Shown: piece by piece, positions 1 through 6,690 of the stretch
How positions within the stretch are numbered: the stretch's first letter is position 1
Layout of the letters: every line of letters starts with the position of its first letter
Source of the DNA: an uncultured Holophagaceae bacterium
GTDB taxonomy: Bacteria > Acidobacteriota > Holophagae > Holophagales > Holophagaceae
Assembly (NCBI GenBank): GCA_903927605.1
Contig: CAIYNT010000268.1
Coordinates: forward strand, 1-19,605
Length of the DNA stretch: 19,605 nucleotides
Reading direction: 5' to 3'
Position numbers and translations under genes: made by a program
The notes under the pieces: generated by a model
Databases searched by the model: none
What the model saw: the letters and a program-made list of their open reading frames with translations, nothing else
What the model was told of the DNA's origin: nothing

Positions 1-101
1 CCAGACCCGATTTCCCCATAGCGATCAGTTTGGCCCTCGCCGCTACGGGCTTGTTCAACATCGCATTTCGACGCTGGGCACCGCCGCGCCGACCCACCCG
101 G
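1..101. other. Unassigned left edge beyond the FG-GAP stop codon
   Basis: No gene can be assigned with confidence. On the plus strand a frame is open from base 3 to about 170 and begins with a hydrophobic stretch (SLALAATGLFN). On the minus strand the third frame is open from about base 110 to the window edge and includes MLNKPVAARAKL. Either could be the end of a neighbouring gene cut by the window. The plus-strand stretch faintly recalls the membrane-exit segment (ALFNPLRRR) of some sensor kinases, but the match is too short to call. Confidence 0.2.
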
Positions 102-1202
102 TCAACCAGGTCCCGCCACCGACGAAATGCTCACTGTTTGGGGCACGGTCACTGACTGGTTGGCAGGCTGAGTTGTGATGACCGGAGGAAGGCTCAGAAC
201 CTGGGCTCCCCCAGCCTGCAAGGTCCAATCTGTATTGGGCTCGGTATAGACGATCCCGGAGAACTTGACGGTTGTTCCGTTCATCAGCATCTGGAAGATC
301 TGACCTGTGCTGCTGTTCTGCCAGACGATGTCGTCCTTCCCATCCCCGTCGAAATCCCCGACCGCCAAGATCTGCCAAGCCAGGTTCGGCTCAGTCCAGA
401 TGACGGCGCCAGGTAGCACCGTCGAACCATTCATCGGCATCAGGTAGACGGAGCCAGTGGAAGAGTTCCTCCAGAGAAGGTCGGCCTTCCCATCGCCGTC
501 GAAATCGCCGAGGCCGACGACCTTCCACGCGGTGTTTGGTTCCGTGTAGATCAATCCTGATGACTTGACGGTCATGCCGTTCATCAGCATCTGGAAGACC
601 TGCCCGGTGGCGCTATTCCACCAGAGGATGTCGGCCTTCCCATCCCCGTCGAAGTCGCCGGTCCCCACGATCTGCCAGGCCGGGTTCGGTTCCGTCCAGA
701 TGACGGTTCCGGGCAGCGGGTTCGAGCCGTTCATGGGCAGGAGGTAGACCTGCCCGGTGATGCCATTCCGCCAGAGGATGTCGGCCTTCCCGTCGCCATT
801 GAAATCAGCAACGGCCTGGATGGTCCACGCCGTGTTGGGCTCGGTATAGATGGTCCCGGACCACTTGATGGTCATCCCATCCATCAGCATCAGGAAGACA
901 TCGCCCGTGCGGTTGTTCCACCACAGGATGTCAGCCTTGCCATCCCCATCGAAGTCCCCCGTGCCCACGATCTGCCAACCTGCGCTGGGCTCGGACCAGC
1001 AGAAGACCCCGCCCGGGAGTGGGGTCGATCCGTTCATCGGCATCATGAAGGCTTGGCCAGTGGTGGCGTTCCTCCACAGGAGATCACTCTTCCCGTCTCC
1101 ATTGAAATCGGAGCGGGGATGGCCCACTGCAAAGAGCATCGGAGTAGCCAGAAAGAGCAGGAGCGCGACCAGGGAGGCGCACAGGTGGCGAAGCACAGTC
1201 AT
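102..1202 (-). CDS. Secreted FG-GAP (VCBS-type) repeat protein with truncated Ig-like tail
   Basis: This 366-residue protein is probably exported. Start ATG 1202 was chosen because it follows a GGAG site and opens a signal peptide (MTVLRHLCASLVALLLFLATPMLFA, cleavage near 25); a longer frame to 1340 has no signal. Six repeats follow from residue 32, each with an Asp-rich calcium loop of the type D-F-[DN]-G-D-G-K-x-D, and the DNA period is 150 bases (153 for the first repeat). The repeats alternate: odd ones carry LWRN and PMNGS, even ones LWWN or VWQN and LMNGM. FG-GAP repeats form beta-propeller blades in surface or adhesion proteins; the ligand here is unknown. After the repeats an Ig-like start (PPVITTQPANQSVTV) breaks off after about 25 residues, so the C-terminus looks truncated. 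The class is well supported; the role is not known. Confidence 0.85.
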   Translation of the reverse strand: MTVLRHLCASLVALLLFLATPMLFAVGHPRSDFNGDGKSDLLWRNATTGQAFMMPMNGSTPLPGGVFCWSEPSAGWQIVGTGDFDGDGKADILWWNNRTGDVFLMLMDGMTIKWSGTIYTEPNTAWTIQAVADFNGDGKADILWRNGITGQVYLLPMNGSNPLPGTVIWTEPNPAWQIVGTGDFDGDGKADILWWNSATGQVFQMLMNGMTVKSSGLIYTEPNTAWKVVGLGDFDGDGKADLLWRNSSTGSVYLMPMNGSTVLPGAVIWTEPNLAWQILAVGDFDGDGKDDIVWQNSSTGQIFQMLMNGTTVKFSGIVYTEPNTDWTLQAGGAQVLSLPPVITTQPANQSVTVPQTVSISSVAGPG

Positions 1203-1295
1203 AGAGGCTCCAAGTGCGGTGTTGTAGCCAGGTGGGTAGGGGAAGGTGTCTAGGGATTGGTTCTTGAAGCCGGGTGATCTGCAAATGCCATGAAC

Positions 1296-1315
1296 CACTC
1301 CTCGGCGGAGGAGTG
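1296..1315 (-). promoter_or_regulatory. Perfect 8-bp stem-loop upstream of the FG-GAP gene
   Basis: CACTCCTC and GAGGAGTG flank a GGCG loop. The hairpin lies 94 bases upstream of the FG-GAP start codon, so it would be in its 5' untranslated region if transcription starts in the AT-rich stretch 1325-1365. No T-run follows on either strand, so it is not a standard terminator. Its function is unknown. Confidence 0.35.
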
Positions 1316-1351
1316 TCCCATGTTCATTAAATTTAACCATTACAACTATTT

Positions 1352-1367
1352 TGTGATATCAATCACG
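1352..1367. promoter_or_regulatory. CRP/FNR-family-like operator
   Basis: TGTGA-N6-TCACG matches the CRP-type consensus TGTGA-N6-TCACA at nine of ten positions. It sits in an unusually AT-rich stretch (about 1325-1365) in a GC-rich region, 150 bases upstream of the FG-GAP start and 215 bases upstream of the M20 peptidase start. On the minus strand it overlaps a possible -35 hexamer (TTGATA), but the matching -10 is poor. The FG-GAP gene is the likelier target because the argC remnant lies between the site and the peptidase. The regulator is inferred from the motif alone. Confidence 0.45.
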
Positions 1368-1381
1368 GCCATGGTACCGCC

Positions 1382-1501
1382 ATGGACGCCCTCGACAACC
1401 TGGGCAAAGGCATGGCCACTCAGGCCGTGCAGAGCCTCAACCTGGCTCTGGAGCTTCCCGAGTGGACGGGGCTGAAGGTGGCCGGAACTTACCCGGGCTG
1501 A
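1382..1501 (+). pseudogene. argC: argC 3' remnant (N-acetyl-gamma-glutamyl-phosphate reductase C-terminus)
   Basis: The frame reads MDALDNLGKGMATQAV, continues with QSLNLALELPEWTGLKVAGTY and ends in a stop. The DNLGKG-x4-QAVQ-x-LNL segment and the LPEWTGL ending are characteristic of the extreme C-terminus of ArgC, which makes N-acetylglutamate semialdehyde in arginine synthesis. Only about 39 codons of a roughly 310-350 codon gene are present. Upstream sequence turns at once into AT-rich DNA with no ArgC-like coding and no ribosome binding site, so this is a deletion or rearrangement scar. The downstream M20 peptidase belongs to the superfamily of the arginine enzyme ArgE, so an ancestral arginine-related neighbourhood is possible but unproven. 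Confidence 0.7.
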
Positions 1502-1581
1502 ACGCACCACGGACCCATAGGGTCATTTATAGACAACACTTCGCTCTGTGGGATCATGGTCTCCCTTATCCTGGAGCGTTC

Positions 1582-2958
1582 ATGAATCCATCCCTTCTCA
1601 CCCGAGAGGCCCTGGGCCAGTTCGCCAGCGAGAGCCGCTGGGCCTTCGAGGCGGAACTGAGAACGCTGGTCGAGATTCCCTCCATCAGCGCCGACCCGGC
1701 GCACCAGAGTGATGTGAGGCGGGTGGCCGAGGCGGCGCAGGCGCTCTTCGAGCGCCACGGTGGCAAGGCCGAGATCCTGGAGACCAGCGGCAATCCGCTC
1801 ATCCACGGCTGGTTCGGCGAGGACCCCAGCCTGCCCACCATCACGGTCTACAACCACATGGACGTGCAACCCGCCAACGAACCCGAGTGGACGGCGGAGC
1901 CCTTCACCTTCGTGGTGGATGGCGACACCTACCGGGGTCGCGGCAGCACGGACGACAAGGGGCCCGCGGTGACGGCCTTCTTCGGTGCCATGGCGGCGCG
2001 TCGGGCGGGCGTGCCCCTGAACATTCACTTCCTGTGGGAGACCGAGGAGGAGATCGGCTCCCCCAGCTTCGAGGGCGGGCTCAACCACCACAAGGGCCGC
2101 TTCCGCACCGACGCCATTGTGGTGAGCGACACAGTCTGGATCACCCGCGGCAAGCCCAGCACCCCTGCGGGTCTGCGCGGCCTCAAGGGTTTCCGCCTGA
2201 CGCTGGAGACGGCCGACCACGACCTGCACAGCGGCGTCGTAGGCGGCGCGGCCCGTAACCCTCTGGCGGAACTCATCAAGGTGGTTGCCGCCATGATGGA
2301 TGGCGAGACCGGCAAGGTGAAGGTGCCTGGCTTCTACGACGAGGTGGTGAAGCCCTCCAAGCAGGAGCTGGAAGAGTGGGCCCACGCGGGCTTCAGCGTG
2401 GAGACCTTCAAGAAGGACCACATGATCACCGGCATGCGCACCGAGGACCCCATGAAGGTCATGAAGCGGGTCTGGGGCCGACCCACCATGGAGGTGCATG
2501 GCGTGGTCGGCGGCTACACGGGCCCCGGCATCAAGAGCGCCGTGCCCCCCCGGGCCGAGGTCAAGCTGAGCTGCCGCCTGGTGCCGGACATGGACGAGGC
2601 CAAGACCATGGCTCGCATCCGCGCCTTCGTGAACGAGCACTTCCCCGATGTCCAGATCCAGGAAGAGCACGGCCTGGCCCCCTTTAAAGGCCATGTCATC
2701 GGTCCCTACGCCGCAGCCATCAAGGACGCATACAAGTTTGCCTTCAACGCGCCCTGCTCCTTCACCCGCGAGGGCGGCAGCATCGGCGCCGTGAAGACGA
2801 TGGAGGACATCCTGGGCTGCGAGGTCTTCTTCCTGGGCCTGAGCCTGCCCAGCCACGGCTACCACGCCCCCAACGAGAACTACGACTGGGAGCAGGCCAG
2901 CGGGGGCATGGCGGCGTTTGCGCACTACTTTGAGACGGTGAGCGGGTTCAAGCGTTGA
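1582..2958 (+). CDS. M20 family metallopeptidase (dipeptidase/carnosinase-like)
   Basis: This 458-residue zinc hydrolase probably cleaves dipeptides or N-acyl amino acids in the cytoplasm; no signal peptide is seen. The M20 metal and catalytic residues are in order: H92-x-D94 (YNHMDVQP), bridging D124 (GSTDDKG), base E156 and ligand E157 (ETEEEIGS), D183, dimerization-domain H216 (DLHSGVVGG) and C-terminal ligand H428 (YHAPNENY). The HSG-x-x-GG-x-x-NP signature and the length of about 460 fit the CNDP/YgeY-like dipeptidase branch better than ArgE or DapE (about 380). Start ATG 1582 follows a GGAG site 6 bases away; an in-frame extension to 1462 runs through the argC remnant and is rejected. 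The gene ends just before a bidirectional terminator. The exact substrate cannot be read from sequence. Confidence 0.9.
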   Translation: MNPSLLTREALGQFASESRWAFEAELRTLVEIPSISADPAHQSDVRRVAEAAQALFERHGGKAEILETSGNPLIHGWFGEDPSLPTITVYNHMDVQPANEPEWTAEPFTFVVDGDTYRGRGSTDDKGPAVTAFFGAMAARRAGVPLNIHFLWETEEEIGSPSFEGGLNHHKGRFRTDAIVVSDTVWITRGKPSTPAGLRGLKGFRLTLETADHDLHSGVVGGAARNPLAELIKVVAAMMDGETGKVKVPGFYDEVVKPSKQELEEWAHAGFSVETFKKDHMITGMRTEDPMKVMKRVWGRPTMEVHGVVGGYTGPGIKSAVPPRAEVKLSCRLVPDMDEAKTMARIRAFVNEHFPDVQIQEEHGLAPFKGHVIGPYAAAIKDAYKFAFNAPCSFTREGGSIGAVKTMEDILGCEVFFLGLSLPSHGYHAPNENYDWEQASGGMAAFAHYFETVSGFKR

Positions 2959-2970
2959 AGTCCTTCCCTG

Positions 2971-3003
2971 CGAAAATCGTCGGCCGTTGGCCGGCGATTT
3001 TCG
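2971..3003. terminator. Bidirectional intrinsic terminator between convergent genes
   Basis: Two 15-base arms (2971-2985 and 2989-3003) pair around a GTT loop with one G-T wobble. The outer stem has AAAA on one side and TTTT on the other, so each strand ends the hairpin in T-rich sequence. It fills the gap between the M20 peptidase stop (2958) and the SDR stop (3004) and should terminate both. Confidence 0.85.
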
Positions 3004-3792
3004 TTAGAAAGTGCCTTGAACAAGGCCTCCATCCACCAGGAGGCTCTGTCCCGTGATGTAGCTGGCCGGTGCGCTGCAGAGGAAAGCGATGACGGCGCCG
3101 ACCTCCTCGGGATTCCCGATGCGCCCAACAGGGATGGAGGCTGCGGCACGGGCCAGGTGCTCGGCTACGCTGAGGCCGTCGGCGGCGGATTTCACCTGCG
3201 CCAGGTGGGTCTGGCGATCGGTCATCACATGGCCAGGAAGCAGGGCGTTCACGGTGATGCCGTCCTTAGCGCTCTCCATGGCCAGGGTGCGGGTCAGACC
3301 CGAGAGCCCCGCCCGCAGGGTCGAGCTGATGGTGAGCATGGGCAGGGGTTGCTTCGCCACCAGGCTGGTGATATGCACGATGCGGCCCCAGTGGCTGGCT
3401 CGCATGCCGGGCAGCACGAGGCGGGACATCCGCACCACATTCATCAACGTCGACTCCACACCCGCGGCCCAGTCGCTGTCCGACAAATCCACGAAGACCG
3501 CGGCCTTGGGCCCACCGGTGTTGGTGATGAGGATGTCCACGGGCCCCAGCATTGTTTTCGTGGCTTGGTGCCAGCGTACGAGATCCTCAGCCGAAGCCAC
3601 ATCTGCCACCACGGTCAACGCCGGCACACCCAGCGCTTCAAGCTCTGCCTTCACCTTGGCCAAGGTCTCCGCGTCGCGCCCACAAACAGACACCGCGCAG
3701 CCCTCGGCGGCCAAAGCCAAAGCCGCGGCCCGGCCCAGTCCTTTGCTGCCCGCCGCCACCATCGCCACCTTGTCTCCGATGCCCAAGTCCAT
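3004..3792 (-). CDS. SDR-family protein lacking the catalytic Tyr-Lys pair
   Basis: This 262-residue Rossmann protein resembles FabG-like 3-oxoacyl reductases over its whole length: nucleotide-binding AAGSKGLG (13-20), VVADV (61-65), NTGG at 91-94 in place of NNAG, Ser143 after HIT, PG at 186-187 and a typical C-terminus (YITGQSLLVDGG). The canonical YxxxK dyad should sit 13 residues after Ser143, but positions 156 and 160 are Ser and Arg (SSTLR). A divergent SDR branch with this substitution is known, and its chemistry is poorly defined. Start ATG 3792 has a strong GGAGG at 3798-3802. The gene is convergent with the M20 peptidase and divergent from the histidine kinase. It is named as an oxidoreductase by fold only; activity is uncertain. 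Confidence 0.88.
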   Translation of the reverse strand: MDLGIGDKVAMVAAGSKGLGRAAALALAAEGCAVSVCGRDAETLAKVKAELEALGVPALTVVADVASAEDLVRWHQATKTMLGPVDILITNTGGPKAAVFVDLSDSDWAAGVESTLMNVVRMSRLVLPGMRASHWGRIVHITSLVAKQPLPMLTISSTLRAGLSGLTRTLAMESAKDGITVNALLPGHVMTDRQTHLAQVKSAADGLSVAEHLARAAASIPVGRIGNPEEVGAVIAFLCSAPASYITGQSLLVDGGLVQGTF

Positions 3793-3928
3793 GTCGTCCT
3801 CCGGATACCCAGCATAGGCGGTCGACGCCCGTGATGCTTCGAGGACGACTGTCCTTCTGAAGCCGAACAGGAACAGGAAGAATTTCTAGACAACTTCAGC
3901 GATATCGAAAAATCACCGGTAGCCTGCT

Positions 3929-3934
3929 TATAAA
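3929..3934 (+). promoter_or_regulatory. Possible -10 element for the histidine kinase
   Basis: TATAAA lies 31 bases before the kinase start codon in an AT-rich patch of the SDR/kinase divergent gap (3793-3965). No convincing -35 hexamer is found at 16-18 bases, so the call rests on the -10 alone. Confidence 0.35.
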
Positions 3935-3965
3935 TCAATCTGCCACCACCTGCACAGGGATTTCC

Positions 3966-5117
3966 ATGGCGCTTGCAGAACCCTTCGACCAGGAACCCAG
4001 AGCACTCACGGACTTTGCCCCCACCGAACGCGTCGGTCCGGAGGAACTGCGCCTGGAGGCCGAGGCCTGCCTCAGCCACCCGGTGGCCGACTTCCTGATC
4101 CACGCGCTGGATGGTCTGGTCCTGATCCTGGATGTCCACCGGCAGGTGCTGGCCACGAACGACCGCGTCCTGGAGGTGGTGGACCCAGAGGATGGATCGC
4201 CCCTGGGCCGCCGTCCAGGAGAACTCTTCGGCTGCGTCCACGTCCCCGAAGGCCCGGGAGGTTGCGGCACCAGCCACGCCTGCGCCCACTGCGGCGCCGT
4301 GCTGGCCGTGCTGGACGCCCAGCGCACAGGAGAGGCCATCCACTCTGAATGTCTGCTCACCTTGCGCCACGGCGACCTTATCGAAAATGCCGAGTTCGAG
4401 ATCGTGGCCAGTCCTCTGGTGGTGGGCCCCTATCAGTTCATTGCCGTGGTACTGCACGACCTCAGCGCCGTGAAACGCCGCGATGCCCTGGAGCGCCTCT
4501 TCTACCACGATGTGGCGAACCTGATGCAGGGCATCCGCGGCTGGGCCGATCTGCTCGCCTCGGGGGCCACCAGTTCAAAAAGTGTCGCCCAGAAGCTGGC
4601 TCATCTCACGGATCTGCTGGACCGGGAACTCAAAAGCCACCGGGCCATGGCCCAGGCGGAACACGGAGAGCTGAGGCCCCGGGTGCGCGCCATTCTGCCC
4701 CTGGAAATCCTCCGGGATGTGAGTGACCTGCTGGACCACCACGCCCTGGCCCGGGAGCGCAAGGTCGAGATCCTCCCCTGTCCAGAAGAGCTGATCCACA
4801 CTGATCCCGAGCTGCTCTCGCGGGTGGTGCTGAACATGGCCGTGAACGCCGTGGAGGCCTCTTTCACGGGCGAGACCATCACCCTCTCCGCTCATCAGGA
4901 GGGGCCGTCTCTTCGCTTCCGGGTCCACAACCCGGGGACGATCCCGCAGGAGATCCGCAGCCGGATCTTCCAGCGGTCTTTCAGCACCAAGGGCACCGTC
5001 GGGCGCGGCCTGGGCACCTACGCCATGAAGCTCTTCGGCGAGAACGTGCTGCATGGACAGGTGGGCTTCGACACCGGCCAAGATGGGACCACCTTCTGGG
5101 TCCTGGTCGGCCACTGA
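3966..5117 (+). CDS. PAS-domain sensor histidine kinase with a four-cysteine cluster
   Basis: This 383-residue, apparently soluble kinase has an N-terminal PAS-like sensor (about 38-170), a histidine phosphoacceptor region (FYHDVANLMQGIRG, His181) and a HATPase_c domain with N-box N290/N294 (NMAVNAVEA) and G-box GRGLGTYAMK (346-355). The PAS region holds Cys90, Cys100, Cys106 and Cys109 in GC-x9-CG-x4-C-x2-C, which could bind a metal, Fe-S centre or haem, or sense redox state. Similar cysteine-rich PAS segments occur in kinases of anaerobic Deltaproteobacteria. There is no transmembrane helix and no response regulator gene alongside, so the partner is elsewhere. The start follows an AGGGA site about 6 bases upstream. 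Function as a kinase is firm; the signal is inferred. Confidence 0.88.
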   Translation: MALAEPFDQEPRALTDFAPTERVGPEELRLEAEACLSHPVADFLIHALDGLVLILDVHRQVLATNDRVLEVVDPEDGSPLGRRPGELFGCVHVPEGPGGCGTSHACAHCGAVLAVLDAQRTGEAIHSECLLTLRHGDLIENAEFEIVASPLVVGPYQFIAVVLHDLSAVKRRDALERLFYHDVANLMQGIRGWADLLASGATSSKSVAQKLAHLTDLLDRELKSHRAMAQAEHGELRPRVRAILPLEILRDVSDLLDHHALARERKVEILPCPEELIHTDPELLSRVVLNMAVNAVEASFTGETITLSAHQEGPSLRFRVHNPGTIPQEIRSRIFQRSFSTKGTVGRGLGTYAMKLFGENVLHGQVGFDTGQDGTTFWVLVGH

Positions 5118-5147
5118 GTCCGGGCGGCGGCCAACTGGGGCCGTCCC

Positions 5148-5734
5148 TCAGGGGGATCCTGGTCCCTTCACCGGGTCGGCCGGAGCGGGAAGCGCAGCCG
5201 TGGTCAGGCAACCCCTGGCCTGTCCCAGGCCTTTGAGGTAGGCCCTGCGGACAATGCCGGCGGTGATGGCGTCCAGACCTGCTTGGAGTACCGTTCGGCG
5301 CCGCTCAGTTTTCTCACCCAGCCCCGAAACGGGATCAAGCCCTCCGCCGTATGCCTCACGGCGCCGACCGCAGCCTCTCCCGCCTCCGATCTGCCCCGCT
5401 CGACGAGGCCGTGATCGCCGGGACCCGACGGGGCATCCAGGTCCGGGCCCAGTGCCGCATCCAGCTGCCGGATCTCATGGGCCAGACCGCCACAGCTGGG
5501 ATCCACGGGTGGGGCATAGGGGGCCTTCTGGGCCAAGAGCAACACCGGGGGAATCTTGGCGCGCACCAGGTTGAGATCATTCAGGGGTGAGGAGGCCGCT
5601 TCGGACATCTGTTTTGAAATAGGTGGTGTTAACGCCTTCCCAGGTGCTCCGGAATCCGCTGTCGGAGCAGTCGCTGGCTTGGAACAGGCCACCAAGGTCA
5701 GCAGGATCAACAGCGCGGGTCCGAGGATTCTCAT
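5148..5734 (-). pseudogene. Small lipoprotein gene interrupted by a one-base frameshift
   Basis: The frame starts at ATG 5734 with a lipoprotein signal (MRILGPALLILLTLVAC, Cys17), then LNDLNLVRAKIPPVLLLAQ, GPDLDAP, VERGR and AEGLIPFRGWVRKLSGAERYSKQV. Near 5275 the frame changes: the continuous frame gives an unrelated tail (WTPSPPALSAGP) ending at 5204, while the next frame restores a plausible continuation (DAITAGIVRRAYLKGLGQARGC) ending at 5148. Inserting one C into GTCTGGACG would restore V-L-D-A-I-T. From memory, a conserved uncharacterised proteobacterial lipoprotein family has the same order (PFRGWVRKLTGAER, then RRAFLKGLGQA), which supports a true single gene. It may be a genuine pseudogene or a sequencing error. 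Function is unknown; the mature protein would be anchored to the envelope. It is convergent with the kinase gene. Confidence 0.72.
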
Positions 5735-5742
5735 GGTGCCGA

Positions 5743-5748
5743 AGTATA
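5743..5748 (-). promoter_or_regulatory. -10 element of the small lipoprotein gene, possibly leaderless
   Basis: On the minus strand TATACT lies 8 bases before ATG 5734, which places the expected transcription start within a couple of bases of the start codon. No Shine-Dalgarno sequence is present in the short gap (TCGGCACC). This fits a leaderless or nearly leaderless mRNA. No clear -35 hexamer is seen. Confidence 0.4.
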
Positions 5749-5799
5749 ACGGGAACGCCATCTGCCGCCTGCTCTGACACCCACTGCTACCCTCGAACC

Positions 5800-5871
5800 A
5801 TGCCCGCCCAGGAACTCGATCCCCGCAGCCTGCGTTTCGGCGACAAGACCCGGATGGAGCTTCTGGGATGA
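5800..5871 (+). CDS. 23-codon frame overlapping the next gene by ATGA
   Basis: It reads MPAQELDPRSLRFGDKTRMELLG and stops at TGA 5869-5871, overlapping the next start (5868) in ATGA. Codon third positions are GC-rich like real genes here. TACCCT 6 bases before its ATG could be a -10 that makes it leaderless; there is no ribosome binding site. It may be a leader peptide that couples translation to the next gene, or the true N-terminus of that protein separated by a frameshift. No family is recognised. Confidence 0.35.
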   Translation: MPAQELDPRSLRFGDKTRMELLG

Positions 5872-6677
5872 TGCACCCCGCCGCCCTTCACCTGGCCGCC
5901 GAACTGGGTGGGACGCTGCTCGGCGGCACGGCCGGGTGCCTGCTCGTGGTCGAACGGATCAAGGGACACGGACTGCCCCAGGTGGCCGTGCTGGGACGGG
6001 GTGCGATGGATGTGCTGGAGCCCCTGGAGGCGGCCGAAGAGGCCCAGGCCGGTGGGCTCGAACTGAATCTTCTGGCCCTGGTACCCCTTCCCGGGTGCGA
6101 CCTGATGGCGGCCCTGAGCCTGCACCGTCGCCGCATCGGCGCCCTGGTGGCCGCTCTGGACGCAGGCCTGCCCTGGCTTGGTGGAAAGCCCATGCTGCCC
6201 CGGCGGCTGCCGGGCCGGATTTTCCGGGCGGTCCCCGCACCCCTCGTGAAAGCGCCCATGGGGCCTCTGGAAAAGAGCGAACTCAAGGCCTTCCTGGCGG
6301 ACTGGGAGAAGGACCGGCGCAAAATGATCTTCCGTCGCCCCAAGTGGCGGGAGACAGCGGATCATGCCGAGCAGGGCGGCTTCGAGACGGACCTCTGGCC
6401 GGGTGTGCCACTGCCCGATGGGGCTGTGCTGCGGGTGCCGCCCCTGGAACTGCCCTGCGCCACGCCCCTGATGGATGTCCTGCGGGCGGCCCTTCGCACA
6501 GCCACAGGAATGCCCGTACCGTTCCTCCCTCTGCCGGAGGATCCCGCATCGCTCCAAACGCTGCGTCTGCTCACCCCGGAGATCGCGGCGTTTCGGGGCC
6601 CGGTGCGTGCCTGGGAGCTGGCCCTAGCGGGGTTGGCGCGTCTCCCCGCCCCCCCGCATTTCTGTGCACGGTGCTGA
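5868..6677 (+). CDS. Hypothetical protein, 269 residues
   Basis: I do not recognise the family. The protein has no signal peptide or clear membrane helix, is rich in Leu, Pro, Ala and Gly, and starts with HPAALHLAAELGGTLLGGTAGCLLVV. A basic patch (EKDRRKMIFRRPKWRE, about 145-160) sits mid-protein, and it ends in Cys-Ala-Arg-Cys. The start is ATG 5868, with GGAG at 5855-5858 nine bases upstream; the ATGATG repeat allows 5871 as well. Antisense frames of similar length look like shadows because of their Gly/Arg/His-rich content. The gene is convergent with lpd, whose stop is 13 bases away. It is probably a real gene, with no function that can be inferred. Confidence 0.6.
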   Translation: MMHPAALHLAAELGGTLLGGTAGCLLVVERIKGHGLPQVAVLGRGAMDVLEPLEAAEEAQAGGLELNLLALVPLPGCDLMAALSLHRRRIGALVAALDAGLPWLGGKPMLPRRLPGRIFRAVPAPLVKAPMGPLEKSELKAFLADWEKDRRKMIFRRPKWRETADHAEQGGFETDLWPGVPLPDGAVLRVPPLELPCATPLMDVLRAALRTATGMPVPFLPLPEDPASLQTLRLLTPEIAAFRGPVRAWELALAGLARLPAPPHFCARC

Positions 6678-6690
6678 TCCAGCAGGTGAT

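Noticed and set aside
718..730. GGGTTCGAGCC resembling a tRNA T-loop
   Set aside because: It lies inside an FG-GAP repeat and no matching acceptor, D or anticodon arms surround it.
1489..2925. 478-residue minus-strand open frame opposite the M20 peptidase
   Set aside because: It is a shadow of the GC-rich plus-strand gene, rich in Gly, His, Val and Arg with no recognisable domain. The plus frame has all M20 catalytic residues.
3651..4508. 285-residue minus-strand frame bridging the SDR and kinase genes
   Set aside because: It overlaps two well-supported genes in other frames and lacks a coherent domain.
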